From the NCBI RefSeq assembly GCF_963678975.1, contig NC_089281.1:6101277-6165276 (forward strand): a stretch of DNA of 64,000 nucleotides, in the 5' to 3' direction. Each line of letters begins with the position of its first letter. Positions within the stretch are counted from its first letter, which is position 1. This document shows, piece after piece, positions 49,488 through 62,148 of the stretch. The DNA is from Dysidea avara (taxonomy: Eukaryota; Porifera; Demospongiae; Dictyoceratida; Dysideidae). The translations under genes and the position numbers were made by a program. The notes below the pieces were generated by a model. It was not told where the DNA came from. It ran no database searches and saw only the letters and a list, made by a program, of their open reading frames with translations.

Positions 49488-52400
49488 TTATCTGAAGAAA
49501 TCTAGTTGCAATAGTTCTTTAGCTGTCGGTCTGCAATGTGGCTGTACCTACAAAAGTGAATTGTACATCATATAAGATATGGAACAAGTACACACAAGCT
49601 GTACAAAATATCTTACCTGAAGACACTTCTCTGCCAAGTTACATGCACCTGGTACATTAGCATAATATTTACGTAGTTCTGATATCTGTATTAATATGGG
49701 TAGTTGTAGTACACACTGAACTTTATATACACTATTAGTTGTACCTTGATCACTTTGTGGTACAACTCTTGTGAGTATGGATGATCCTGAGCTGACAATA
49801 ATAATGATGCTTCCTATAGTGGTAAAGAAAGGAGTTTTCATTGATAGTTTTATAAATGGGCTTGAGTCAATTAAGGTGTCAAAATAGCCTACTATTTTAA
49901 AAAGTTAAACCCATTGTGCTCAAAATTATGTTTTCAAAATTAAGATTATGTTTGAGACCTGACTGTTTAATTGACTGTTGAATGCCACCTGTTAAGTACT
50001 TTAGTGATGTCATGGGCAGGCAATGGGATCGTTAGCAGAAATTCGGTCAAACTTGAACGCTCTATTAGAGTTTTATTATAGTAATTTTGTGGATTTCAGT
50101 TAATTGAAGGTAAACGATCATGCTACAGTAGCTTACTATACCACGATCCATTAGAAGACTACAAAATGCACCATAAGTGGTAATAAATTCATTGGTGGTA
50201 TGAATCACAGCGATAGGTATTTACCACACATGACCACGAATGTCACCGAAAGCCATATGAACACGCTTAGCATTTCTAAGGATTTAATTAAGCAGACATA
50301 CCATAATGAACCACCACTCAAGGATCCACTGAATACTGAAGTTAGATCTACAACTATACTGGAGATGCAAGTTGAATTACGACAAAACTCCCTAATAGAG
50401 TAGTCACCGCATTTCTGCTAATGTGTACTCGGGTTCAGAATAATGGTGGCTACAAGAAACATGGTCAAGTCCAGAACTGTACAACAAAATGTGTGGATCC
50501 TAAATTTGTGTAAATCAGAGGTGAATCTGTAGTGGTTGGTGATGGTAGTGGTGGCTCTGCCAACCACTATGAGCATATCCGACAAATGATAGACAAATGG
50601 TATGTGGGAAACAAAGAAATAAATGAAAAACATTACCCATAGACATTCATGTGATCCACTGTGAGCAAAACCTGACTTGTTTGCATTTTCCTCAAACTTC
50701 ATTTACAACTTTTTGGTTGTCTGGAGGTAAAAACTAGAGGACTATTAAAAGCTTCAGCCTTGTCTGGTAAGTGCTTTTGGAGTTATAGCGATAATCAATA
50801 TGAACAGCAAAACAATCGATTTGTACAGTGCCTATACAGGTAAAAACTACAGGCGCTTGTTTAATCAATCGTATATCTCAAGTGCAATGGGCTAGAATTG
50901 TAACTAGTGCCATTCTATTCACCATGAACTGGGACATTCATCAAGACATAGTTTGTGGCTTAAATACATCCATACCATTAATCAAGAAGGTTGTTCAAGC
51001 TTAGAACTGGCGATAATAAGTTGTTTTATCGCAATGTAACCAAACACACATAACTCACATTTGCTTCATGGTACAGAAAACAAAACAAAGATACGCATTC
51101 TTATTATTCATGAAGAGCAAATCCATTGGTATATTATTCCTTCACTGTTTACTGAAGCAATTAAACATGCATAAAACTATTTATGTAACATGCATTTTTA
51201 CTCAATGCATACCAATGGCATTTGCCTCGAAAACACAATTACGCTAACAAGTTGGGTTTTCGCTCATCTGGTCACACATAGAACATTACTGCACTATCTA
51301 GGTATGTATTATCTAAAGTCATTGCTTTTAGCACAGCAACAAATACATCACTACTGCACTACTAATATGTTAACTCACCCCCCTTTGTTTAAGGGGTCCA
51401 CTTTTTCCAATAAATATTGCTAGTAGTAAACAACCAAATGACCAGATGTCCACTCCAGTAGTATACAGTACTTCATACGGACCAGATAATACCAGATGCA
51501 TTGAAACCTGCCAAATGGAATTGGAGTAACAATCACATGTTAATATATTCAGTAAGTGACTACTCACTTCAGGAGCCCTATATCCCATAGTACCCAGTGG
51601 TAACACACTGGCATATCTTATCATCTGATGTTCCTCTAAATGTAACTGATAACCAGGTACTGTGGCTGACGAATCAAAGTCTCCTAACTGTACTATAAAC
51701 TTGTATTGACAACTACAGAATAACACTTCACTACACTGGCAGGTTGTCTTGATCAGTATGTTGCTGGCTGGAGAGGAATACAACACAATAAAACAGTATG
51801 GTTGACTGCGTACATAATTAATAACAAAACATATCTAACTTGATTATGAGTTAATGCTACGGGTTTTATTTCTTTACTGTTCGACATTGTTTCAGCCCGA
51901 GACAAGTTTTTTGCACACTGTAGCAGTTACAGTGCATGCATCATGGATTTGCCTTCCTCCTCCTTTGTGTCCATTTCTTTCTCCACTACCACATAGGTGC
52001 TGATTAGTGGCAATATGTGGTAGCTATACAAGAATGATCTGTAATTTCTGTAGTAACTGGATTGACTGCAGATGCACTTCTCATAATGTTCTTTGTTTGT
52101 AATATAACAGGTAGAACATACGTACCCGAAAGCAAAGCAGCACATGGCTGTTCACTTCCCAGTATTTGATAGTTGGGGCACACATTTAATTGCAATTTCC
52201 GGAGTGACTGGATTGATTATAGAGGCGCTTCTTGTATTGTTCTTCATTGTACAATGAGTAGAACAAGTTAAACGAAGTGGAATGGTAACATCACTTTCCA
52301 GTAATCAATAGTCAGGAAAAGGCATTAAGTGGTTTAAGTAAACAAGTAAGTGTAAGCAAAAAATTTTATATTTGAGTAGGGCTCATAAAAAAAGCAATAA

Positions 52401-55400
52401 AGGAGACAAAAACAAAAATCAATTAGTCAAAGTCCAGCTACTATAAAGGAGGCATCATGTTCTTTTACTGCATGACCTCTAGATGACTTGCTGCTTTGAA
52501 TACATAAAATTGCACTGTAAAGCAGCACAAATGACAAACAGCATCTCAACCAACCCATAACCATTGAATAATGTTCCTCATGTTTAAAAAATAGTAGCTC
52601 CACGAGCCATCCCACCAAAGGCACAAAAATCTAGAGGGGTGAAAACACCATGCTCCACCTCTTTGATTCTCTGAGCATACTTCCTCTTCTTATTTGCTTC
52701 ATGCTTTTGATACACAGCAGACAGGGAAGAGGCTTGATTGCTGGATGTGTTTGGATAAAACACCTTTACAACAAAACAGGCATCCTGTTGTCAAGACCAA
52801 AAACCCTGTGCTTTTAAATCAGCTCTAGCAAAAATTTGCACATCGACGAGTAAAAGTTTCCCCACTAAAAGGTTGCAAAGGTGGTTCCACAGAGACACTA
52901 GAACACACCTCAGTGAGAAGCTGCGCAGTGAGATCACATATTTCATTATGGCGAATGGTGGAAAAGCCACCTGTAGAACAAATCATAGAATAGTCCACCG
53001 AAAAGGGCTTTCCACAATGACACTTACCAGGTACACTAGGAAAGGCCCAACCATACCTAAGACAAAGAATCTCTCCTTATTCAAATAAAAGCGATGAAGA
53101 GAAGTAATCCACACCTGCAGCTGTAGTGTAGTATCATGGCTATCTACTAGTATAGCTGCAGGTGTAGATGACCTCTCTTATCTCATTGTTTTTATCCTAT
53201 GAACCCTACTAAAATATAAATTTTCTAATTTTCCCTAGACTTAGGTACTTCCAAGAGAATGTTCTATACTACTGCAAATTGAACTTTTGAATATTAATTC
53301 CATGGTTGTATAGGTAACACCAAACTATGTACACAACATTACCGCTATTCTTCTGTATACCTTTAACATCACGATGCACCAGTCCTTGTCCATGCATGTA
53401 GTCCAAAGCTTTCAGTACTGATTTCAGGACATGTTTTACATTCAGTAATACTGTCTCCCACTGATCTCTCTTCTCAACCAGTTTCATCTTTAAGTGTTTC
53501 AAACAACCGTGATCTTTAGTGGAGAGGACATTTCTGAAGTTGATGTCCATTTTTTGCATGAAGCAGTAAACATAATACTTATCCCTGTGACGTTCATGCT
53601 TCTCTCCAACCAAAACAGCTTCAAGATTTATAATGTTGGGATGACATAGTTGAGAATGGACACTGATTTCTTTTGATCGGTAAACTGTCTGTGTAAAGAC
53701 GTACATTATAGCTTGAAATGGTCAATGAATTTACACTTACTTTCTTCACAGCAAACTCCTTCCCAGCATGGAACACAACAAATACAATAGCATTTCCACC
53801 ATATCCAATCCTACTGGCTGTAGCTCTCTTGTTAGGTAGTGGTAACTGAATGTGTCCTGAGAAACTTTCAAGATCTGACTGGAGGAAAGTATATGTATGT
53901 ACAACATGATATTGGATGCAGGGGAGGATACGTACAAAAATCTACTATACATAAAATATGCTACTATAGCCCTACCAGACCTACTGCTACCATAGTTTTC
54001 TCAAATTAGGACCTGGTTGTTTTAATTCTTTCAAGTAACTTTTCAGCTCAGCCAATTAATGAGTCCAGCGACTAACTTTCAACAGCCTTGTAATAAAATT
54101 TTATCCGAAAAGCCACCTGGAACACATTACGGTACCTTGGTTAAACAAAGTGAAAAGTCAAACATTTTCATGTACAGTGAGTTTAAAAAAATCGATGCAT
54201 TTTGTCTGCCTATGTGTAATCAAGAGTTCATAACAAAATACCCTCACCAATTTTTATTATGAATTCTTGACTGTACATGAAAATGTTTGACTTTTCACCC
54301 TCACTGATTTTTATTATGAACTCTTGGTGTAATGCATGAGAATTCTCAATTCTGATGCAAGTATCTTACACTAAAGATGATGTATCCTGTTTTATTAACA
54401 TTAGACTTAAAATGTTTTCTCTCTCTAACTGGAACAATTTGTTCATTACTGGTAGTAGCAGTCACATCTAGGTTGGGTAACTTTTCATCTTCACTATAAG
54501 GAAAGAAATATTTTAAATAATTGTAGAAATATTTATATTTTAATTACCTGGCACAGTGTAATTCTAATTTTGCCATGAAACGTCCAGGATTAATTTCTGT
54601 TCTCACCTTCACTAAATACTTTGTTGCTCTTGGAAGTGATAATAGTTTAGGATCTAAGCTGTATTGTTCATTCTTGTAAACTACACATGCTTTACGAGGG
54701 AATCTTGGTGGTTTGTCAACATTTGCTGATGTTCTAGGTTTAGCTGATGGCTTAGCTGTGGCTTGTAACTCAGATGATAACTTTTTCCTTGACGCCTCGT
54801 CCTTACGATGTGACTTAAGTATTGAATCCACATCTTTCTCTTTAGACACCACTGTAACATCTTTTCTTCTTTCTTCCCTGGAAATTGGTTGATCTTCATC
54901 AAAATCAGTTCCATAATGTTGAGAAACGGACACAGTAGCCCCAGGTAGTGTACTAGTAGTGTAGCCAGTAGCTTCAGTGAGACCACCAGCTTGATTTTGT
55001 CCAGTTAAGGACTCATTGTGTAATGTTGCTCTTTGATCAGGTATAGCTGCTTCAAGAGCTGGAGTTAAGTGTTTGTTGGTAGTACTTGACTGAGGTGGAA
55101 CAGTTGAGTAGCCACTAGAACCACCTACGTTATCTTCTGTGAAGGACCCTATGCTCCCTTGCAAGTTTTTACTGAGTTCATTTTTTGCTTGCTTGCTGCC
55201 TTGAGATCTCATAGCACTAATATATTGAACATCTCCATGATCATAACATTCCTCCATGCATGTACATGTTATAGAAAATTTCTCTGTCTTGTAAAATTCA
55301 TAGCTTTCTACATGCGTAATTTCATCAAGTAATGTACTGCCTGAATTGTTGTACTTATACGTTTTTTCATTTAATACGGTTTGATTTAGTGTATTAAAGT

Positions 55401-55746
55401 AACACAATTCAGTAATGGAGGGGAGTTGAAGACATTGCAGAATAGATAAACTCAAGTTAGTTAGGTAACAAAATGTTAATAATGTTGATTCTGAAACTTG
55501 TGAAACATGATCAAGTATTGATTTGAGTAAATGATCATCATCTAAACAAGTGGCAAAATTTTTCTGTATGTTGTTTACATATTTTCTGATTATTTGTAAA
55601 ATGTCTCTAATTTCTTGTGACATTGATTCTTGTTTAAACACTTCCTCAGATATTTTAAAGAGTGCCAAATATGGTAATAATTGTTGGTTGGCTTCATTAT
55701 CCTGTACAACCACGTACAGGTATACTTGAGTAGTTTCAGCCATCAT
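49488..55746 (-). CDS. Ser/Thr-type protein kinase with a long novel N-terminal region and a DFD motif
   Basis: Exons on the minus strand: 55746-54548, 54493-54370, 53878-53741, 53688-53361, about 51769-51568, about 51508-51379, about 49794-49618 and 49547-49488 (stop TAA). The first about 440 residues are unassigned: a helical part, then a Ser/Thr/Gln-rich linker and a charged KKLSSE part. The kinase domain follows: Gly loop IGYGGNAIVFVVF, VAIK-type Lys in EFAVKK, HSQLCHPNI, catalytic HRDVKASNIL, GDFDSS in place of DFG, GTMGYRAPEV, VDIWSFGCLLL, and the final CRPTAKELLQLDFF. The catalytic Asp residues are kept, so it may be active. I cannot place it in a named kinase group; it looks TKL/STE-like. 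About 785 residues. The introns carry repeats and a retrotransposon fragment. Confidence 0.82.
50410..51190. repeat. Dispersed repeats in an intron of the kinase gene
   Basis: From about 50740 the sequence parallels 27060-27640: gcttttggagttatagcgat and caccatgaactgggacattc against tcttggagttatagagcttg and caccatgaactggcaaatca. The upstream part, 50410-50740, is unassigned. Confidence 0.6.
51880..52350. repeat. Dispersed repeat, family also at 57830 and 28080
   Basis: Shares catgcatcatgga, then the ggattgattatagaggcgct and agtaactggattgactgcag motifs with 57830-58150. Internally repeated (two similar halves at about 52040 and 52190). It lies in a kinase intron and is non-coding. Confidence 0.6.
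52427..52790 (-). pseudogene. Retrotransposon reverse-transcriptase tail fragment
   Basis: On the minus strand, translation from about 52790 gives YAQRIKEVEHGVFTPL, then after frame breaks YSMVMGWLRCCLSFVLLYSA, followed by ILCIQSSKSSRGH. This is the pattern that follows the reverse transcriptase in many invertebrate non-LTR-like elements (EVEHGTFTPLVF...LS F.LLR.A..C.RGSRS). Broken by frameshifts, it is a dead 3' fragment in the kinase intron. Confidence 0.6.
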
Positions 55747-58189
55747 CTACAAATGAAACACATGTATTAGTATAAGGATTTTTGATTTATTGGGGATCAC
55801 TATGTAACATGTTTGTATATTTGTCTACTTAAATTCTGAATAAAAAGATTATCACATGACTTGTTATGTAACTGAATCCTGTACAGGGTGTTATGTATAT
55901 CTACAAGGTGAGTTTTTACACTGAAATAATTCTGTGGCATCTATATTATGTTGCTTGAAGAAAGTATTGATATGGAAAATTAATGCCTTGGTATGGTTTT
56001 GTTGGATGAAGAAGACAAGCAGCCCGATTGAAGATGAAAGAAAAGACAAGGCGCAGAGGGCCTACACTCGTTGGAACCCCAAAAGGCACATCCCACTGGT
56101 AAGTTTGTTATTGTGGTATAAAATGGTGGCTGTGCACTGCTTTGTTTGGCCTTTAGCTTTGCGACTGTGGTCAGTGAGGCAGTGAGTAAGGTAGTGAGAC
56201 TAAAATTCAAGTTTTGGCAATTTTTAAAAATTTTATATCTGGCCACCTGTAAGTGCTTTGTTGTATTTAATGCTGTTTTATGTATTATATGGACTAGTAC
56301 TATTCCGTAAAGGTGATTTTTGTGGCGTAAAATGTCCCTATGATGATTTTTTTAAAGGTGGAATTTTGGGCAAGAGTTCATAATATTATGAACTCTTGTT
56401 TTGGATGATGTGTGAAATTTTCACCACACTCCCTACTTACATGGTACTACCATACCATTTGATTATTGCAACAATTCAGTATGATTAACAATAACAACCA
56501 TAACTAGCTCACAAGGTATGCTGGACTACAGAAACTCATGCACAACTAAATACCATCTTGTATATCTGCGAGATGTCTTGTCAGCTACCTGGCTCCTACC
56601 ATTCCCACACCGGTTACTTGTATCTTGCAGCAACATCACTGTTATCTTGCAGCAACAGAATCACAATTATCACAATAATTCTCCCTGGATTCTGAGCAAC
56701 CCTCCAAAGTTTCAGTATACTGTTTGTTATCCATATGCAACTCTTCTCATTTTTTGTCTAACAGGAATCAGCCACCAAATTCTGACCACTATTTTCCAAA
56801 CAAAAGGTTGAAGGGAGCTCATGTGACTGCTGAAGCTCAGGCATCTCTTGATATATTCTTCCCAAAATGCCAAAGTCTTGGGATACGTAAAGCCTCAGGA
56901 AGCCTTGAGTGAAGCATCGTCAGTGAAAAAAATTCTAGGAACGAGGAAGAATTGCAGAATTGTAGACGTGAGATTGAAGGTCAAATAAAGAGAATCATGT
57001 CAAAGGTGTGAGAAGTGGAGCCTCTGTGAATGTTTACTGTCATGGTAGATGGCAGCATTGCAGATCTGAAAGATTACTGGGAAACACTGGAACATACACT
57101 TGCATTACTACCAAAGCTAATGTTACAGTGAATAGGTCAAGAGTGGAGTATATGATCAATTGTGGAAATTGATTTTGTATGGACAATCAGTTTCTAGAGA
57201 GCAACTGTGAAATAGAATCCCTCACTGTCTCCAGAAAAATCAAACATCCAGTTCAGAACATGACATACCTGGTTCACTATACTGACCTTATCATTCCCTC
57301 TGTTAACATTACTCTACTACGCATTATACTTGTAATTACACTCACTCAATTTTATACATCTTTTATGCAGTCATTTTACTATTAGCAACATAGCCAAATA
57401 AGTTGCTTGCTGGATAAAGAAAAGCAATGGTGGTGATAGGAAAGAGCTATGTAGCAGAAGAAGCAAAGAGTCTTCAATGTTACAAAGAGTTTTCATTAGT
57501 AGTACACTTTCGAGTTGCTTTACACTACAAAAAAAGGTCAGCCACATTTTTTCACAAATTAAGCTAGCATTCACACAAAGAATAATCTTTCTTGATTTGG
57601 AGAATTTTAGCTATAATGCAGGAGTCATTACGTATATATCATAGGGACGATAGTACTGTATATTAGGGATCATGGAGGTTTGGGTATTTCTGGCCAAAAA
57701 TATTACCCAAAAGCCAGCTTCACAATACCATCCTGGTGCCTTGGCAGTATTGGTTAAGTATAACAAAGCCCAAAAGTGCCTTCAGCACAACCCTAAATAC
57801 TTCCATTAGATAGCTACAAAATTTAAAAATACATGCATCATGGACTTATCTTTGTTCTCCTTGTGTTTTATTTCTTTTTGTTGACAGCCCAAGGTGACCA
57901 TTCATGGTAGCGAGATGCATGGCTTCCCTATGTTTGCAAATGTGAATTGTGCCGTGGTGACTGGATTGATTACAGAGGTGCTTCGTTTGTAATCCTGTGT
58001 AACAGGCTGAACATAGCTGAAAACAAAGCATGATGGCTACTTCTGAATCACTTTCAAGTCAGTAACTAATAATTGGGGTGCACATTCAGACAAAACCATT
58101 AGCTTTGGCACCATCCTTTCTTTTGATGCAGTATGCACGAGTTCACTATAAAAATGTTACAAAAAACATAAACAAACCAGTATAAGGAA
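55747..58189. other. Upstream region of the kinase gene and repeat fragments
   Basis: The first few hundred bases should include the kinase promoter. About 56095-56215 is an inverted relative of 44930-45040 (tttagctttgcgactgtggt against accacagtcgcaaagctaga). About 57830-58150 belongs to the family at 51880 and 28080. The remaining open stretches, such as 56518-56811, show no family resemblance or splice context, so I call no gene here. Confidence 0.5.
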
Positions 58190-58390
58190 TTTTAGGTTTG
58201 ATTAGGGATCGTAGAAAAAAAGTAGGGAAACAAGAGAGGTTGCCTACACCTGTAGATATACTAGTGGACATTTAATCTCTAGTTCAGTCTATTTAGGAGA
58301 ATTATATTATAGTACATCTTTAGTATAGGTGACCTCCCCTGTTTCCCTACTTTTTTCTATGATCCCAAATCAAACTTAAAATTTCTAATA
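58190..58390. mobile_element. Short inverted-repeat element
   Basis: The left arm (aggaattttaggtttgatta, gggatcgtag, ggttgcctacacctg) is mirrored at the right (gtaggtgacctcccctgttt, ctatgatcccaaatcaaact). About 200 bp. A one-arm relative is at 13770-13910, in the intron of the HELZ2-like gene. Confidence 0.75.
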
Positions 58391-58504
58391 CTTGTATATA
58401 CTTGTGCCGGTAGTGTCTAATCACTGGACTGGAATACTGGAATGGACTACTGGACTGACATTCTTTTGGTTTTACACATTTTTAAGGGGTGTAATTTATT
58501 TCAC

Positions 58505-59100
58505 GTACTGAGCTAGAAACAGCTTTTAAACAATAATCCAGGCATTACCCATTTATTGCAACACTGGAGATACCAGTATACCGAGCTACAACTGCTGGAA
58601 CTGCTCTTCCTTGCAAGTCATGAAACTAGCATGTGCACTAATTAATTAGAATAAACTTACAATACACATGTACTAGCAATAGTAAGGGTATTGTTGCAGT
58701 GTAGATGTTTTTCCTTTGTTGTTTCAGTACTTAGCACTAGTGTTAGGGCTGCCAGTTTATTTGCATAGCCCCATTATCGCCTTGACCGGAGGTGCCGCCC
58801 ATAGCTATCTTCTAAGAATAATTACTGGCTCATCTCTACAGCCCTAACACTAGTGTTAAAGCAACAAAGGAAAACATTTATGCTACAGCAATAGCCTCTA
58901 TCACGCTTTACCAGTTTATCACTATTAACACACGTGTATCGCAAGTGTATTCTAATTAATTAGTGCGCACACTAATTTCATGACTTGTAAGGAAGACAGT
59001 ACCAGCAGTTGTAGCTCGATTGTAGTGTGTCTCCAGTGTTGAAGGAGATGGATAATGCCTGGAATATTGTTTAAAAACTGTTTCCAGCTTAGTCTGTGAG
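58505..59100. repeat. Imperfect palindrome of about 590 bp
   Basis: The left arm (gagctagaaacagcttttaa, taatccaggcattacc, cttgcaagtcatgaaa, actaattaattagaat) is mirrored in the right arm (attctaattaattagtgcgc, tcatgacttgtaaggaa, gataatgcctggaatattgt). The arms meet at two facing ctaacactagtgttagggct blocks near 58738-58765 and 58840-58858. Divergence between the arms is noticeable, so it is older than its neighbours. Confidence 0.8.
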
Positions 59101-59539
59101 TCCAGTCCGTAAATCCAGTCTGCAAAATACATTACGCCTTTTGATCCTAAAAAGTAGTTGTGATAAGCCAAATGGGTTCAATTAAATGTAGTCTATTCAC
59201 TGCTTGACAGTAGCTATCTACTCTACTGTATAGCAGATACTGACATGTAGGCATGTCCAAAAATGTTTCTCTCATTTTTAAGCACACATGATTATTGTGA
59301 TACAACTTTCTATAACAAATGTATATTGTGAATTGGTGACTAGTCACTGAAGTACATGATACAAGTATGTAACTGCGTGTAATGTGGGGGCACATTAAAT
59401 TTACCTACTTGTAAAACTTGTACGTATGTACTGTATGCCATTGTGCTATGACCATGCAATTTTCTACTCCTATTAACAGCTAAATGGCAACTTAATACAA
59501 TTAACAGAATGCAGACATTTCATTCCAGTAAAATTATAT

Positions 59540-60109
59540 CAAGAGTTAATAATAAGAGAGGAGAGTGTCTAACGCCGTATAGTCCTGTAATAGTTGATTG
59601 GGCAGAAGTTAAACGGCTTCTTTTCCACGTAACGTACAGACTGGCTAGTATATTTTCGCATTTAACCACAAAGGCTATCCCAGACACAAGGGCGTGCGTT
59701 CAACTCAATGTTCAAGTTCACCACGAAGAGCATCGCTCTGTTGCGTAAAGAAGTGTGGCTGTTAACCTCGAAGATAACTCTGGGGGAGAGCGTCTGAGAA
59801 ACCAATAAACACTGAACCAAAGGCGGAGTATCTCTTCGAATTTTCACTGTGTCGCCATGTTACCCTACCTTTGAGCATTCTTCAATTGAAGGAGCACTTT
59901 TTCCTGTACATACCAGCTCAGTCTTTGGTTCAGTCTTCGAATATTCTCGAGGATTCATTACAGTGCGGCTAAACTAATTACGGTAAGGAAACGAACAAAT
60001 GCTAGAAGCCTATACGATACACGAAAAGGAAGCCGTTTAACTTCTGCGCAATCATCTATTACAGGCCTATACAGCGTTAGACACTCTCCTCTCTTATTAT
60101 TAACTCTTG
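59540..60109. mobile_element. MITE with CAAGAGTTAATAA ends and 7-bp target duplication
   Basis: The TIRs start caagagttaataataagaga and end with the complement, ttattaactcttg. The flanks are attatat on both sides (59533-59539 and 60110-60116), a perfect 7-bp duplication. The inner arms continue (gcagaagttaaacggcttct against gaagccgtttaacttctgcg). 570 bp with no transposase. Related to 60470-60765 and to a fragment at 41111. Confidence 0.85.
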
Positions 60110-60357
60110 ATTATATGCTATAGAAAGTTGCATCATAATAATCACGTATGCCTAACAGTGAAAGAAGCACTTTTGGGTGTCAGTATATCTGCTATACAGT
60201 AGAGTAGATACTGTAAAGCAGTGATTAGAATGCATTTAATTGAATCCACTTGGCTACATTTTAGGATTAAAGTGTTACACTCACCAGTTGGTGCTAAAAT
60301 GTTGTCACAATCACCCAAATGTACAGTAACCCCACCTTTAAAAAGGGCGTCTGGATT

Positions 60358-60423
60358 CAGTGGAATGGAATGGTGGACTGGAATGGTGGAATGGACTGGA
60401 CTGGAATGGTGGAATGGAATGGA
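60358..60423. repeat. GGAAT/GGACT-type microsatellite, part of the foldback arm
   Basis: Degenerate tggaatggaatggtggactg units. The array is interrupted by the hAT-like insertion and resumes at 61243-61269. The complementary array lies at about 62155-62180 in the right arm. Confidence 0.85.
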
Positions 60424-61242
60424 CAGCGTTGGGCAAGTTACTTTATAAAAGTAACTAGTTACATATTACCAAGAGTAAATAATAGAGAAGAGAGTATCCA
60501 ACTGCCATATACCATATCAAAAATGATCCTGTAAAGTCCACTCTGCTTGTTAAAACATTTTCAAAGAAGGTGTTAAATTAGTCTATTAACAAGTGGTGTG
60601 CACACAGGCTTTGTATTGTGTGTAAGTGTTGAAGGTGATGATTACTAGATATGAACACTTATATGATACACTAAATTTTACTGAAATATACAGAAAGACT
60701 TAACAGGATCATTTTTGATATGGTATATGGCAGTTGGATACTCTCTTCTCTATTATTTACTCTTGATATTACATATCACTTGCAACTGAACTATTTAGTT
60801 ACAGTTACATATTACCCATAAAATAAAGTAACTATAATAATATTACATATTATATTACTTTGTGTCCACAGCCTTAAACTTTCACGTGTGAAACTACCAC
60901 TTTATCACGTGACATGATTGCGTTGTTGGACAATGTGCAAATCTTGGCTATAAGTAAAAAGCTGGTGAATAAGCTTCATTCAGTAGGCTTCGTTACTTCG
61001 TTGTGGCTAGGCGTTACTCAGAGGCTAACTAACGAGATTAGTAACTTCATTACTAGTAGTAATAATATTACATAATGTTAGACTCGTTACAGTAACTATA
61101 TTACTCAGGTAACGCGTTACATTTGTAAGTGAAGTAACTTGAGTTATATTACCTGTTTTTATAGCGTATTTCGTTATATTACTTTGTTACCACAAAAGTA
61201 ATATTACGTAGCGCGTTACGTAACGCGTTACTCCCAACACTG
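60424..61242. mobile_element. hAT-like non-autonomous element with 8-bp target duplication
   Basis: The ends are cagcgttgggcaagttactt and acgcgttactcccaacactg, the CAGnGTTGGG type of terminal repeat with internal GTTAC/GTAAC repeats that I associate with hAT elements. The 8-bp flanks are ggaatgga (60416-60423) and ggaataga (61243-61250), one mismatch. Another MITE has inserted inside it at 60470-60765; without that it is about 515 bp. Confidence 0.82.
60470..60765. mobile_element. MITE nested in the hAT-like element, 7-bp target duplication
   Basis: The ends, caagagtaaataatagagaa and the complement ctattatttactcttg, are followed inward by matching arms (agagtatccaactgccatat against atatggcagttggatactct). 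Flanks are atattac on both sides (60463-60469 and 60766-60772). Same family as 59540-60109 by end sequence and duplication length. Confidence 0.88.
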
Positions 61243-61273
61243 GGAATAGAATAGTGGAATGGAATGGAACTTA

Positions 61274-62148
61274 GGTAATTTCAATTAGTGATCACCTCTT
61301 TAAAAAGACCACCTTCTAACAAAGACCACCTCTTTACAAAGACCGTTTTACTTTAATATCTGAATTGTTGTTTTAGGGCCCTATAAGACAGTCTTATTGA
61401 TGAATTGTGTGCCACATGTTGTGTCTAGAAAAGCCAGTGATATCTGATTTATGATACAATACAGTAATAGTTATATATCCCATACAAAAACAGCTTAGCT
61501 ATACAAAAAAATGTGTCCATGAAACCAAGAGTTCATAATATATAGAACTCTTGACGAAACTAAAAGCAACTGGCAACTAAAGGAGCTAATATTTGGTAAG
61601 GCCAAAAAATGAATGTCAATATATACTGGCAACTAAGTATAATTTACAATAACCTTGGCTTTTTATCATTGACTTGTGTAGTCTGACTGTATTCCTAATT
61701 CCCTGTAAATGTAATAGGCTAGTAAATTGGTACCTTTCTCAATAGTCTGGCGTTGTAGAGGGTAGCTAAATTACTAGCCAATTAGAGTTACAGGGAATTA
61801 ATTAGGAATGCACTAAGACTGTATGAGTCAATGATAAAGGACCAAATTTTTATACATTATAACGAGTTATTTGCCTGTATTTCTTGGTCTCACCCAAATA
61901 ATAGCTCCTTTAGTTGTCAGTTACTTTTAGTTTGATGGGGACGTCACTTTTGTATAGCCAAACTGTTTTTGCATGGGGTATATTTATAAATTAGATATCA
62001 CTCTGACTTTTCTAGGCATGTGGCACACAACTGATCAATAAGACGGATACACTCAATTTAAACATTAAAGTAAAATGGTTTTTATAAAGTGGTGGTCTTT
62101 GTTAGAAGGTGGTCTTTATAAAGAGGTGACCACCAATTGAAATTACCA
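61274..62148. repeat. Long palindrome of about 875 bp, core of the foldback element
   Basis: The left arm (ggtaatttcaattagtgatc, caccttctaacaaagaccac, agttgccacatg-like tgtgccacatgttgtgtcta) is mirrored to the right end (ggtggtctttgttagaaggt, caccaattgaaattacc). The arms are about 350-400 bp. Complementarity extends outward into the GGAAT-type arrays. Confidence 0.85.

Noticed and set aside
60358..60423. GGAAT repeats resembling human satellite II/III (contamination)
   Set aside because: The array is part of an inverted-repeat element with matching arms 1.8 kb away and is flanked by local repeat families, so it is native.
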